From Elephas maximus indicus (Eukaryota; Chordata; Mammalia; Proboscidea; Elephantidae), in NCBI RefSeq assembly GCF_024166365.1, contig NC_064819.1:212313293-212377292 (forward strand): DNA of 64,000 nucleotides. The letters are read 5' to 3'. The notes under the pieces were generated by a model. That model made no database searches. It was not told the origin of the DNA and saw only the letters and a program-made list of their open reading frames with translations. This document shows, piece after piece, positions 33,830 through 46,256 of this stretch (within the stretch, counting starts at the first letter, position 1; every line of letters begins with the position of its first letter). The translations under genes and the position numbers were made by a program.

Positions 33830-34204
33830 CATCTTTATATACATAAATATAAATAAACACACCTAGAATGGTAAAAGATGGGTTATAGTGCTGAGGACTC
33901 ACACTTTTTGACTTGAAGCATACCTCAAATAGATTGCTAATATTGCTAATGTTTAGCAGATAATAGAAGTCTTAACTGTAGATCTATGTTTCCAATTAAA
34001 TTTTCCTAATATATGAAAGCAACGATTTGAACATTCTTGTACTCAATTGTCAGATTTGGTTATCTACAATGCCAAAATACCACAAATGATGACAGGTTTC
34101 CCACTCAAATAGTTCTTCTAAGTACCGTTAAATATTTTGTGAAATACTTTTTTAGGTCCTGGGTTTTTGTTTTTGTTTTTTTCTTTTGGTTAAATGGGCT
34201 GAAA
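33830..34204. other. Noncoding stretch
   Basis: No gene or named repeat seen. Confidence 0.5.
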
Positions 34205-34367
34205 AGGAGCCCTGGTGGCACAGTCTTTAAGAACTCAGCTGCTAACCAAAAGATCGGCAGTTCTAATCCACCAGCCACTCCTTGGAAACCCTACAGGCCA
34301 GCTCAACTTTGTCCTGCAAGGTCGGTATAAGTTGGAATTGACTTGATGACAACAAGTTTGGTTTTTT
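34205..34367 (+). mobile_element. AfroSINE, short form
   Basis: Head GGAGCCCTGGTGGCACAGTC, B-box region GCAGTTCTAATCC, tail CAAGTTTGGTTTTTTAG. Confidence 0.92.
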
Positions 34368-35544
34368 AGTAAGTGAACTTAATTTATTTTATTCTTCCGT
34401 GATGATGAATAATGGGTACTAATTATCTGTTTATTGCCCAAGAGGAGAGTCCATTCTCAGAAATGAAATCTTAGTTAAGTTTTGCTCTATATCACTTCAA
34501 GCACAAATTACCCACCACAGTTTAAAGCTTGGCTCTGTACATAAGAAAAAGACTTGCTTGAAACTTTGGTGAGACACAACATATGGAAAAAATAGAGCAC
34601 TTGTAATAACTTGGCAAAGTAATTTAGGAAATGAAATGTAAACTGCTTTAACCACGACTCGTAAGTAATGTTTCCTCCAATCATCATTTAAGATGCAGTT
34701 ATAACCAGATTTCCTCTAGCACTTTTTTTCTTAATTCTTTTACATATTTCCCAGACATGCCTTTCTCTACCATAGCTGACCATATTTACTAACACTTGGT
34801 CCCGTTTTTTGTAAAAGTCTAGGGAAAACATGCAGAAATGTTAATTTATTTGAAGTTGAAATGCTCATGCTTATTCTATTTTAAAATAAAGTCTGTTGGT
34901 TGAAACATTTCATTTCTCCAAAACTTGATGAAAACATTTCCTGAGTGAGTAATGAAGTCAGTAGTAAAATATAAGTAAATGGAAAAATTATACTTGCTCA
35001 AAATCCATTAAATATTTTACGACTCTAAACCACCAGGGCTCCTATGATTCTATAGGATCATATGAACTTTTAATACTTGTTCTAACAAGCAAATTGTCAA
35101 ATAAAATAAATATTTTCATATAAAAAAAGCTCTAATTTTTATTTCTCTTCCACTTTATTACTTTTTTTTTGTTACTAGCATACACAAAATAGACAAAGAA
35201 ACTTGGGGGCAGAAATAATCATCCTACTTTTTTATGTATGAGATTTATTTTCATAAACGTTTTCACACGGGTAGTCCAGGTTTTAAGCTATTATCTTTAT
35301 CTTAGGAATGATAAAGATTAACTCAGGAGAGCCGTCCCCCCCCCCCCCCCCCCGCCAATCCATCCTCAAGTAATTTGTGCATTCCAGGGAGGAAAATCTT
35401 GACAAGCTTATTACCACCTTCCAGTGAATTATCCAAATTCCACATTCCTGACAGTATTGACTAGAGGCTAAATATAGAAATTTAAAGTAAGATAGTCAAG
35501 AGTTCAACAATAAGCTCCTCCATCATTACCTTGAGTGCTTATTA
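34368..35544. other. Noncoding stretch with a SINE-head scrap and a C18 run
   Basis: No gene seen. At 35028-35043 there is AACCACCAGGGCTCCT, identical to the reversed first 16 bases of the SINE, with no body attached. At 35336-35353 there is a run of 18 C. Confidence 0.55.
35336..35353. repeat. C18 homopolymer
   Basis: Eighteen consecutive C, ended by GCCAATCC. Potential i-motif on this strand and G4 on the other. Confidence 0.9.
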
Positions 35545-35840
35545 ACTGCCAGTTTCCTCATCCATAAAATGGAAATCAGAATAATACCTGCTTTATAAGC
35601 TATTATGATGAACTTCTGTAAAGAATATAAAAACCAAAAAACCAAACCCGTTGCCCTTGAGTCGATTCCAACTCATAACAACCCTATAAGACAGAGTAGA
35701 ACTGCCCCATAGGGTTTCCAAGGAACGCCTGGTGGATTCGAACTGCCTACCTTTTGTTTAACAGCCATAGCTCGTAACCACTACACCACTAGGGTTTCCG
35801 TAAATAATATAGTCCTGGATACGTTTTATTATTATTTTAT
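35545..35840 (+). mobile_element. MIR fragment split by a SINE
   Basis: The left part (GTTTCCTCATCCATAAAATG then GAAATCAGAATAATACCTGC) is typical MIR. It breaks at the SINE of 35630-35799 and resumes after 35811 with a decayed 3' part. Confidence 0.6.
35630..35799 (-). mobile_element. AfroSINE, short form, inserted in a MIR
   Basis: Reverse SINE with tail AAACCAAAAAACCAAACCCG at the left and head CACCACTAGGGTTTCC at the right. A 12-bp duplication with one mismatch: GTAAAGAATATA at 35618-35629 and GTAAATAATATA at 35800-35811. Confidence 0.94.
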
Positions 35841-35869
35841 TATGTGAGAAAATTGCCTTAAAACATGAT

Positions 35870-36010
35870 TATAAAAGCTACCTTTGTTGAACACACACTG
35901 TACTGAACACTTTGAGTACTTTACTTGCATTACTTAATTTAACCCTCACAATGTTGTTAACCCATTTTACAGATGAGACAATTGAAGAGGAACATTCTTT
36001 GGTCCCAAGC
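35870..36010 (-). mobile_element. MIR fragment
   Basis: Reverse MIR: AATTTAACCCTCACAATGTT, then CCCATTTTACAGATGAGACA, the usual complement order. Confidence 0.7.
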
Positions 36011-36208
36011 ATTACAAGGATACTATCTTTTTATATTTCTTTTAAACTGCCTCTAGTTTAAAGAGATGCTTCACATAAGAAGACATATCCCATATCTACA
36101 TTAAAAATATTAATAATTTGGTAAATTTTCTCTTTGTTATAGCAGATATTACCACATTAGACATAGTGTTTTCCTGAAACAGTTCCTTGAATTAAGATGC
36201 TACTAGAT

Positions 36209-36221
36209 CAAGATGGCTGAC
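36209..36221 (+). promoter_or_regulatory. YY1-like site at the L1 5' end
   Basis: CAAGATGGCTGAC is the very first sequence after the target duplication. CAAnATGGC is the YY1 core, and human L1 has a YY1 site near its 5' end that positions transcription start. The match here is seen directly; its function is inferred. Confidence 0.6.
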
Positions 36222-36383
36222 TAGGTAGACGCTACCTCGGATCCCTCTTGCAACAAAGACTTGGAAAAACAAGTGAATCGATCACATACATAACAATCTA
36301 CGAACCCTGAACAACAAACACAGATTTAAAGAGTTGACCTGAGTGACAGAGATGGAGAACAAACAACTACGGGGAAGCAACGA

Positions 36384-36910
36384 CTGTTTTCGGAGCCTGG
36401 AGCCAGCGTCCCAGTCAGGTAACCTTGGCACCAGGCTTAGGACTGGGCCCAGGGGAGCTGAACACAACATCTTGTGACAGTGCAAACACGGGGCACAGCC
36501 CTACCCCCCTGAACTGACCCTGGGAGGGGGCCCAGCTGGTCTGGGCCCGCGGCGTGGCGACACGGCTCGTGGGAGAAGTCCCTGGGAGGCAGTGACTGGT
36601 TTTGGAGCCAGGAATGCAGCGTCCCAGCCAGGGAACCTTGGCGCTGAGCTTTGAACTGGGCACAGGGGAACTGAAAACGGCATCCGGTCAGGGCACAAAC
36701 TCGGGGTGCAGCCCTACTCCCCTGAACTAACCCCGGGAGGGGGCTCAGCTTGTCCGCGGGGGCAGCAAGGTGACGTGGCTGGCGAGACGAGAAGTCCCCA
36801 GGAGGCAGCAACTGATTTTGGAGCCGGGAGTGCAGTGTCCTAGCAGGGGAACCTTGACGCTGGGCTTTGGACTGGCAGCGGAGGATCTGACCGTGGCTTC
36901 AGCGGGCCAG
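36384..36910 (+). repeat. Tandem 5'-UTR units of the L1 (about 212-216 bp, 2.4 copies)
   Basis: Unit starts at 36384 (CTGTTTTCGGAGCCTGGAGC), 36596 (CTGGTTTTGGAGCCAGGAAT) and 36812 (CTGATTTTGGAGCCGGGAGT). Each unit repeats the blocks AACCTTGGCRC, GGACTGGGCMCAGGGGA-like, a CCTGAACTRACCC block and a GGAGGGGGC block. GC-rich with several CpGs, unlike the AT-rich surroundings. Confidence 0.88.
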
Positions 36911-37995
36911 ACCCTCGGGGACAATCTCCACACAGCCAGCACACATAGGCAACACGCCCCTCGGGAATCTCAGATAAAATAGTCATCCCAAGCCAGATAA
37001 GCAGCTTTGGCTATATTCTGGGGTGCTACTCTCTCCTGTTTTTCTGAACCCTCCCCTCCCCTTCCCAGGCGGCTTCATTAACATTGGAATTTCCTGAGCC
37101 AGAGGGAGAACGGCTCCGGCTCCCCGGCTTTGCTTCCCCCTCCCCCCCCCTTTTTTTTTTTTTTGGTCTTTTCCTAACCCATTCTTCCGGCCTGAGAGAA
37201 GCAACCACAAAAAACCCAGGGACCAAAAATCCTTCCCTAATTGGACTAAAAACACAGAACCAGCTCCAGCCAAGCATACATGATCCAAATCTTGGGCTTT
37301 CATCCAAATCTCGGGCTTTCATCCTTACAGGGAACAAGGTGGCTGTTATAATGCAAAGGCAGTTCTGATAGGGATCTGACTGCATTTTTTTCAGCAAATT
37401 TACTGGAAAAACAAGTTTCCCAGGTCTGATATCTCTGCTTACTCAACAGAGCCCTAACTGACCCACAACAGGGAACTGAGGGCTGAAGCTCCTCCCAGAC
37501 CACCTAGCCTCTTGCCTTAGGGGTCTAAGGAGGGTGACACCTACCCATCCGTAGAGGTACCTGCATTGGGGGCCTAAGGTACAGCTACAGAGCCCTCCCA
37601 CCAAGGTGCTATAGGAATAGAGACACACCTACCTCACTGGCACTTGGGGGAAGCCTGTCAGCATCCTGCCCCCCCCCGGAGTGTGAACCCCAGCTGCTGC
37701 TAGAATCTGTTGCACACAACTATCACCACTGCTTCTCGAGGTGGATAGATGACAGTCTGCACCACACATTTGATGACCCAAAATCAGATTCTACTCAAGA
37801 ATAGTGAATAGACCCAGGCATATATATCTGGCAACAGCCCAAACCAGCTGGTAATAGGTCATAAGTAAATCAAGGGCTACAACAAAAAAGACAGCACAAT
37901 CTAGTAGCCCATCCACGTATATTGAAAGAAAACAAAACAAGACAAGACTCATTGAGCAATTATAGAATAAATCACTACTATATCTTAGTGATGGC

Positions 37996-39017
37996 TTGGA
38001 GACAGCAGTCAATATCAAACCACATAAAGAAGCAGACCGTGACAGTTCTACAACCCCCCAAACAAAAGAATCAAAATCTTTCCCAAATGAAGATACAATC
38101 CTGGAATTATCACATACAGAATATAAAAAACTAATTTACAGAATGCTTCAAGACATCAGAGATGACCTCAGAAATGAAATAAGGCAAACTGCAGAAAAAG
38201 CCAAGGAACACACTGAAAAAATAGTTGAAGAACTCAAAAAGATTATTCAACAACATAGTGGAAAAATTAATAAGTTGTAAGAATCCATAGAGAGACAGCA
38301 TTCAGAAATCCAAAAGATTAACAATAAAATTACAGAATTAGACAATGCAATAGGAAGTCAGAGGAGCAGACTCGAGCAATTAGAATGCAGAGTGGGAAAT
38401 CTGGAAGACCAGGGAATTAACACCAACATAGCTGAAAAAAATCAGATAAAAGAATTAAAAAAAATGAAGAAACCCTAAGAATCATGTGGGACTCTATCAA
38501 GAAGGATAACTTGCGTGTGATTGGAGTCCCAGAACAGGGAGAGGGGACAGAAAACACAGAGAAAATAGTTGAAGAACTCCTGACACAAAACTTCCCTGAC
38601 ATCATGAAAGATGAAAGGATATCTATCCAAGATGCTCATCGAACCCCATTTAAGACTGATCCAAAAAGAAAAACACCAAGACATATTATCCTCAAACTTG
38701 CCAAAACCAAAGATAAAGAGAAAATTTTAAAAGCAGCCAGGGAGAAAAGAAAGGTTTCCTTCAAGGGAGAATCAATAAGAATAAGTTCAGACTACTCAGC
38801 AGAAACCATGCAGGCAAGAAGGCAATGGGATGACATATACAGAGCACTGAAGGAGAAAAACTGCCAGCCAAGGATCATATATCCAGCAAAACTCTCTCTG
38901 AAATATGAAGGCAAAATTAAGATATTTACAGATAAACACAAGCTTACAGAATTTGCAAAAACCAAACCAAAGCTACAAGAAATACTAAAGGAAATTGTTT
39001 GGTCAGAAAACCAATAA
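37996..39017 (+). pseudogene. L1 ORF1 (ORF1p), disrupted
   Basis: ORF1p is the RNA-binding chaperone of the L1 particle. The first part (37996-38280) is the N-terminal region and the start of the coiled coil (DLRNEIRQTAEKAKEHTEKI). It hits a stop at 38278-38280. The coiled coil continues in the same frame (NNKITELDNAIGSQRSRLEQ) to an A8 run at 38457-38464, where the frame shifts. From 38484 the RRM and C-terminal domains follow (NLRVIGVPEQGEG; PRHIILKLAKTKDKEKILKA; RRQWDDIYRALKEKNCQPR) to 39017. One stop and one frameshift inactivate it. Confidence 0.92.
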
Positions 39018-39470
39018 TATCAGATACCAGCACAACACAAGGTCACAGAACAGAACATTCTGATATCAACTCAAATAGGGAAATCACAAAAACAAGTTAA
39101 GATTAATTAAAAAAAAATGCTCAAAACAGGGAATCATTGAAGTCAATATGTAAAAGATCACAATAATCAAAAAGAGGGACTAAATACAGGTGGCATAGAA
39201 CTGCCATATGGAGAGGGATACAAGGCAATATAGGACAATACAAGTTAGGTTTTTACTTAGAAAAATAGGGGTAAATATTAAGGTAACCATAAAGAGGTGT
39301 AACAATTTCATAACTCAAAATAAAAGCCAAGAAAAACATAACGACTCAACAAACATAAAGTCAAATACTATGAAAATGAGGATCTCACAATTTACAAAGA
39401 AAAACGTCTCAGCACAAAAAAGTAAGTGGAAAAATGAAATTGTCAACAACACACATAAAAAGGCATCAAA

Positions 39471-42400
39471 ATGACAACACTAAACACATACTTATCTATA
39501 ATTACACTGAATGTAAATGAACTAAATGCACCAATAAAGAGACAGAGAGTCACGGACTGGATAAAGAAACATGATCCATCTATATGCTGCCTATAAGAGA
39601 CACACCTTAGACTTAGAGACACAAAAAAACTAAAACTCAAAGGATGGAAAAAAATATATCAAGCAAACAATAAGCAAAAAAGAAGAGGGGTAGCAATATT
39701 AATTTCTGACAAAATAGACTTTAAACTTAAATCCACCACAAAGGATAAAGAAGGACACTACATAATGATAAAAGGGACAATTGATCAGGAAGATATACCA
39801 TATTAAATATTTATGCACCCAATGATAGGGCTGCAAGATACATAAATCAAATTTTAATAGAACTGAAAAGTGAGATAGACACCTCCACAATTATAGTAGG
39901 AGACTTCAACACACCACTTTTGGAGAAGGACAGGACATCCAGTAAGAAGCTCAATAGAGACACGGAAGACCTCATTACTACAATCAACCAACTTGACCTC
40001 ACTGACTTATACAGAACTCTCCACCCAACTGCTGCAAAGTATACTTTTTTTTCTAGTGCACATGGAACATTCTCTAGAATAGACCACATATTGGATCATA
40101 AAACAAACCTTTGCAGAATCCAAAACATCGAAATATTACAAAGCATCTTCTCAGACCACAAGGCAACAAAACTAGAAATCAATAACAGAAAAACTAGGGA
40201 AAAGAAGTCAAATACTTGGAAACTGAACAATACCCTCCTGAAAAAAGACTGGGTTATAGAAGACATTAAGGAGGGGATAAAGAAATTCATAGAATGCAAC
40301 GAGAATGAAAATACTTCCTATCAAAACCTCTGGGACACAGCAAAAGCAGTGCTCAGAGGCCAATTTATATCGATAAATGCACACATACAAAAAGGAGAAA
40401 GAGCCAAAATCAGAGAACTGTCCCTACAACTTGAACAAATAGAAAGTGAGCAACAAAAGAATCCATCAGACACCAGAAGAGAACAAATAATAAAAATTAG
40501 AGCTGAACTAAATTAGAGAACAGAAAAACAATTGAAAGAATTAACAAAGCCAAAAGCTGGTTCTTTGAAAAAATTAACAAAATTGATAAACCATTGGCCA
40601 GACTGACTAAAGAAATACAGGAAACAAATAACCCGAATAAGAAATGAGAAGGGCCACATCACAACAGATCCAACTGAAATTAAAAGAATCATATCAGATT
40701 ATTACGAAAAATCGTACTCTAACAAATTTGCAAACCTAGAAGAAATGGATGAATTCCTGGAAAAACACCACCTACCTAAACTAACACAATCAGAAGTAGA
40801 ACAACTAAATAGACCCATAACAAAAAAAGAGATTGAAACGGTAATCAAAAAACTCCCAACAAAAAAAAGCCCTGGCCCGGATGGCTATACTGCAGAGTTC
40901 TACCAAACTGTCAGAGAAGAGATAACACCACTACTGCTAAAGGTATTTCAAAGCACAGAAAATGACGGAATACTACCCAACTCATTCTATGAAGCCACCA
41001 TCTCCCTGATACCAAAACCAGGTAAAGACATTACAAAAAAAGAAAATTACAGACCTATATCCCTCATGAACATAGATGCAAAAATCCTCAACAAAATTCT
41101 AGCCAATAGAATACAATAACATATCAAAAAAAATAATTCACCACGATCAAGTGGGATTTATACCAGGTATGCAAGGCTGGTTTAATATCAGAAAAACCAT
41201 TAATGTAATCCACCACATAAATAAAACAAAAGACAAAAACCACATGATCTTATCAATTGATGCAGAAAAGGCATTTGACAAAGTTCAACACCCATTTATG
41301 ATAAAAACTCTCACCAAAATAGGAATTGAAGGAAAATTCCTCAACATAATAAAGGGCATCTATGCAAAGCCAACAGCCAACATCACTCTAAATGGAGAGA
41401 GCCTGAAAGCATTTCCCTTGAGAACGGGAACCAGACAAGGATGCCCTTTATCACCGCTCTTATTCAACATTGTGCTAGAAGTCCTAGCCAGAGCAATTAG
41501 GCTAGACAAAGAAATAAAGGGGATCTGGATTGGCAAAGAGGAAGTAAAATTATCTCTATTTGCAGATGACATGATCTTATACACAGAAAACCCCAAGGAA
41601 TCCTCCAGAAAACTACTGAAACTAATAGAAGAGTTTGGCAGAGTCTTAAGATATAAGGTTATAAGATAAACATACAAAAATCACTTGGATTCCTCTACAT
41701 CAACAAAAACAATATTGAAGAGGAAATAACCAAATCAATACCATTCACAGTAGCCCCCAAGAAGATAAAATACTTAGGAATAAATCTTACCAAGGATGTA
41801 AAAGACTTATACGAAGAAAACTACAAAGCTCTACTACAAGAAATTCAAAAGGACATACTTAAGTGGAAAAACATACCTTGCTCATGGATAGGAAGACTTA
41901 ACATAGTAAAAATGTCTATTCTACCAAAAGCCATCTATACATACAATGCACTTCCGATCCAAATTCCAATGTCATTTTTTAAGGTGATAGAGAAACAAAT
42001 CACCAACTTCATATGGAAGGGAAAGAAGCCTTGGATAAGCAAAGCGTTACTGAAAAAGAAGAAGAAAGTGGGAGGCCTCACTCTACCTGATTTCAGAACC
42101 TATTATACAGACACAGTAGTCAAAACAGCCTGGTACTGGTACAACAACAGACACATAGACCAATGGAACAGAATTGAGAACCCAGATATAAATCCATCCA
42201 TATATGAGCAGCTGATATTTGACAAAGGCCCAGTGTCAGTTAATTGGGGAAAAGATAGTCTTTTTAACAAATGGACATCCATTTGCAAAAAAATGAAACA
42301 GGACCCGTACCTCACACCATGCACAAAAACTAACTCCAAGTGGATCAAAGACCTAAACACAAAGAGCAAAACGATAAAGACATTGGAAGAAAAAATAGGG

Positions 42401-43270
42401 ACAACCTTAGGAGCCCTAATACAAGGCATAAACAGAATACAAAACATTACCAAAAATGATGAAGAGAAACCAGATAACTGGGAGCTCCTAAAAATCAAAC
42501 ACCTATGCTCATCTAAAGACTTCACCAAAAGAGTAAAAAGACCACCTACAGACTGGGAAAGAATTTTCAGCTATGACATCTCCGACCAGCGCCTGATCTC
42601 TAAAATCTATATGATTCTATTAAAACTCAACCACAAAAAGACAAACAACCCAATCAAGAAGTGGGCAAAGGATATGAACACACACTTTACTAAAGAACAT
42701 ATTCAGGCAGCTAACAGATACATGAGAAAATGCTCTCGATCATTAGCCATTAGAGAAATGCAAATTAAAACTAAGATGAGATTCCATCTCACTCCAACAA
42801 GGCTGGCATTAATCCAAAAAACACAAAATAATAAATGTTGGAGAGGCTGCGGAGAGATTGGAACTCTTATACACTGCTGGTGGGAATGTCAAATGGTACA
42901 ACCACTTTGGAAATCTATCTGGTGTTATCTTAAACAGTTAGAAATAGAACTACCATACAGCCCAGAAATCCCACTCCTCAGAATATACCCTAGAGAAATA
43001 AGAGCCTTCACACGAACAGATATATGCACACCCATGTTTATTGCAGCTCTGTTTACAATAGCAAAAAGCTGGAAACAATCAAGGTGTCCATCAATGGATG
43101 AATGGGTAAGTAAATTGTGGTATATTCACACAATGGAATACTACGCGTTGATAAAGAACAGTGACGAATCTGTGAAACATTTCATAACATGGAGGAACCT
43201 GGAAGGCATTATGCTGAACGAAATTAGTCAGAGGCAAAAGGACAAATATTGTATAAGACCACTATTATAA
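39471..43270 (+). pseudogene. L1 ORF2 (endonuclease-reverse transcriptase), disrupted
   Basis: ORF2p nicks target DNA and copies the element RNA. From the ATG at 39471 the endonuclease reads TLNTYLSIITLNVNELNAPI, meets a stop within CCL*ETHL near 39592, and shifts frame around 39800-39920. The frame 39920-40516 completes the endonuclease (FSRIDHILDHK, SDHKATKLEI) and the linker. RT is in 40745-41119 ([15 protein letters not shown]) and 41151-41669 ([29 protein letters not shown]). The frame 41912-43270 holds the thumb and C-terminal region, including the cysteine knuckle around CWRGCGEIGTLIHCWWECQM. At least four frame changes are needed. Confidence 0.94.
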
Positions 43271-43324
43271 GATCTCGAGAAATAGTATAAACTGAGAAGA
43301 ACACATACTTTTATGGTTACGAGG

Positions 43325-43345
43325 AGGGGAGGGAGGAAGGGTGGG
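43325..43345 (+). other. G-rich tract in the L1 3' UTR
   Basis: GGGGAGGGAGGAAGGGTGGG has four G-runs of at least 3 with short loops, at the position equivalent to 17611-17634 in the truncated L1. Confidence 0.65.
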
Positions 43346-44288
43346 AGAAGGTTTTTTACTGATTAATTAGTAGATAAGAATTCCTTTAGGTGAAGGGAAG
43401 GACAATACCCATTACATGGAAGGTCAGCTCAATTGGACTGGACCGAAAGCAAAGAAGTTTCCGGGATAAAATGAATGCTTCAAAGGTCAGCGGAGCAAGG
43501 GCGGGGGTTTGGGGACCATGGTTTAAGGGGACTTCTAAGTCAATTGGCAAAATAATTCTATTATGAAAACATTCTGCATCCCACTTTGAAATGTGGCGTC
43601 TGGGGTCTTAAATGCTAACAAGCAGCCATCTAAGATGCATCAATTGGTCTCAACCCACCTGGAGCAAAGGAAAATGAAGAACACCAAGGTCACACGATAA
43701 CTGAGAGCCCCAGAGACAGAAAGGGCCACATGAACCAGAGACCTACATCATCCTGAGACCAGAAGAACTAGTTGGTGCCCAGCCACAATCGATGTTTGCC
43801 CTGACAGGGAGCACAACAGAGAACCCCTGAGGGAGCAGGAGATCAGTGGGATGCAGACCCCAAATTCACATAAAAAGAGCATACTTAGTGGTCTGACTGA
43901 GACTAGAGGAATCCCGGCGGTCATGGTCCCCGAACCTTCTGTTGGCACAGGACAGGAACCATTCCCGAAGACAACTCATCAGACATGAAAGGGACTGGTC
44001 AGCGGGTAGGAGAGAGATGCTGATGAAGAGTGAGCTAATTATATCAGGTGGACACTTGAGACTGTGTTGGCATCTCCTGTCTGGAGGGGGGATGGGAGGA
44101 TAGAGAGAGTGGGAAGCTGGCAAAATTGTCACGAAAGGAGAGGCTGGAAGAGCTGACTCATTAGGGGGAGAGCAAGTGGAGTACGGAGTAAGGTGTATAT
44201 AAACTTATATGCGACAGTCTGACTTGATTTGTAAACGTTCACTTGAAGCTTGATAAAAGTTAATAAAAAAAAAAAGAGGCTACTCGAT

Positions 44289-45383
44289 AGAATTATGTAA
44301 ATCCAGAAATCAATTATCTTTGGGGTCTATTTGACTCTCTATATTTTTATTTTAACAAATTTTGTGGTTAGGAGTTGTGTTCTGTTTCTAGCTAATTCGC
44401 ATCATTGGTTTGGTATGATCCTGCACTGTGATTTCACAGGTAAGTTTGGGTTATTTCTTTTAACTTTGTTCTTTGATAGTAAGAACAGTTAGAATTTTCA
44501 AATGCCCAGAAATTAATATAAATATTTCTAAAAGTAGATATGTAAACCAAATATATATAAACCAAACATACGTAAAACCCAATAAATGCCAAAGCTTAAA
44601 CTCTAATTTTAGTGTAACATGAACCCAGTGTTATGTGTGTGGGTGTGTATAAGACATGAAGACCTGTTTGACTTGGAAAGTATATGATAAAAGCAAATAC
44701 TGAATACTTTCTTTCATCATATTCTATACAGTACGATCATAGTATATATACTAACATAGTAACTCTCAGATATCTATTCAAATTGAAAGGATTATTTGAA
44801 AAGATGGTGCAAAATCTCAGAACTAGTGGGGTAAGAGAATTAGGATTATTATCCAGGAGTAGAGTACAACAGCCAGATTCAATAAATAACTTTTGTACAA
44901 ACTTGTGAGTAGAGCTATCTGTATTAACAGAGTCTTCAAAGTACAGGGCTCAACTTTAAAAGAAATTTTGACTTGCAGTGTTAACATAAATAGCACCCAG
45001 AAAAAAAATAAGAAATAATACAGCTGGAAGGAACATTCTAATGGTCAATCTTGCTAGTATTCAGATATGTAGCTACTGCTAAAATTATTTAAAAAAATAA
45101 TAATAATCCAGCAATTTCTGGCACCATTATTATTCAATTAGTTTCATGACATAAAATATTTTTACCCAGACATGTGTAAGTAAAATTTTTATAATACATT
45201 TAATGGATAAATGTTTTCATTCTTAAAAAACAAATCAGTTTTCAGATTATATAACAATGTTATTTATATTCTTAACCTTTAATTTAGCAGGATGTATATA
45301 TTCTTTCAGTTTCATATGTACATACATATAGTTTTATAATCATATATACCTTGCAAGCTATATATGCATTAAGCTTATATTTC

Positions 45384-45415
<32 letters not shown>

Positions 45416-45679
45416 GTATGTAGTTCTACCATCATCTTAATACCAACAAGGACAAAGAGTTTGTTTGACCGAGTATTCTTACCCAGCTCATGGTTCTTTA
45501 GGGTTCTATGGATGGGCCTTAAAAGGTTTATAAAACACTCAAAGTAAATATAAAATCTGTGTGTATTATTCGTTTGTGCACTTTTCTGATGAGTGGATTG
45601 ATAGCTTTCCCAAAGTTTAAGAACAACTATTCAAGGTAGGAAAAAGCCACAACTGAGCTGGTGGAGAGGAACCTCCATG
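44289..45679. other. AT-rich noncoding stretch
   Basis: No gene or named repeat recognised apart from the TA/CA microsatellite at 45386-45415. Confidence 0.5.
45386..45415. repeat. (TA)n(CA)n microsatellite
   Basis: TATATATATATA followed by about 10 AC units. Confidence 0.92.
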
Positions 45680-46075
45680 GTATAATATCTGATTTAAAAT
45701 CCTACCTCTTCTACATGGCTGTGTAATTCTCTTTAAGTTACTTGATATCTCTCAGCACTAATTTCCTAAACTATAAAATAAAGACAATAACAAGGCCAAC
45801 TTCAGAGGTGGATTTTCCATTAAGTCACTAAATCCTAGGTTAGCCAATATGTATGTATGATCAGGTAGATTTGTAAAATTTGCAAAACTGTATTCTTTTT
45901 TAAAAAAGAGGTCACCCAAATTGTGTAACTTCATATCGTACCCAAACAGGACCCTTGTCTTGTTCCCCTCAAGGGTTATGTTGAGGATTAAAGGAGATAA
46001 TACATGTAAAGCTTTATGACTATGGCTAGAACATGGAAAACACTTTATTAATGTTCATTACTGTTATTATCAAAC
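45680..46075 (+). mobile_element. MIR, interrupted
   Basis: The left part, 45680-45805, has CCTCTTCTACATGGCTGTGT and CTAAACTATAAAATAAAGAC. The right part, 45970-46075, has TTGAGGATTAAAGGAGATAA and ACACTTTATTAATGTTCATT. The 160 bp between them do not match MIR, and I cannot name them. Confidence 0.68.
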
Positions 46076-46083
46076 TATCACAG

Positions 46084-46256
46084 CCATGGAGCCCTTGGTG
46101 GTGCAGTGGTTAAGAGCTCAGCTGCTAACCAAAAAGTCAGCAGTTCAGATCCACCAGCTGCTCGTTGGAAACCGTACAAGGCAGTTCTACTCTGTCCTAT
46201 AGGGTCACTATGAGTCGTAATTGACTCAACAGCAACAGGTCTTTTTTTGTTTTTTT
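46084..46256 (+). mobile_element. AfroSINE, short form
   Basis: Head GGAGCCCTTGGTGGTGCAGT, CTGCTAACCAAAAAGTCAGC, 3' part GGGTCACTATGAGTCG, then a T-rich tail. Confidence 0.93.

Larger units (their letters stand above)
36209..44273 (+). mobile_element. Full-length L1 LINE (8.07 kb), coding capacity lost
   Basis: It starts CAAGATGGCTGAC and ends in a short poly(A) after GATAAAAGTTAAT. A 15-bp duplication with two mismatches flanks it: AAGATGCTACTAGAT at 36194-36208 and AAGAGGCTACTCGAT at 44274-44288. Order: 5' UTR (36209-37995, partly tandem), ORF1 (37996-39017), inter-ORF spacer, ORF2 (39471-43270), 3' UTR (43271-44260). Both ORFs carry stops and frameshifts. The layout is that of a complete mammalian L1. 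No nested repeat interrupts it, so it is younger than most neighbours. Confidence 0.95.

Noticed and set aside
36984..37400. Antisense and sense frames downstream of the tandem 5' UTR
   Set aside because: They lie in the L1 5' UTR, are GC-driven and match no protein I know.
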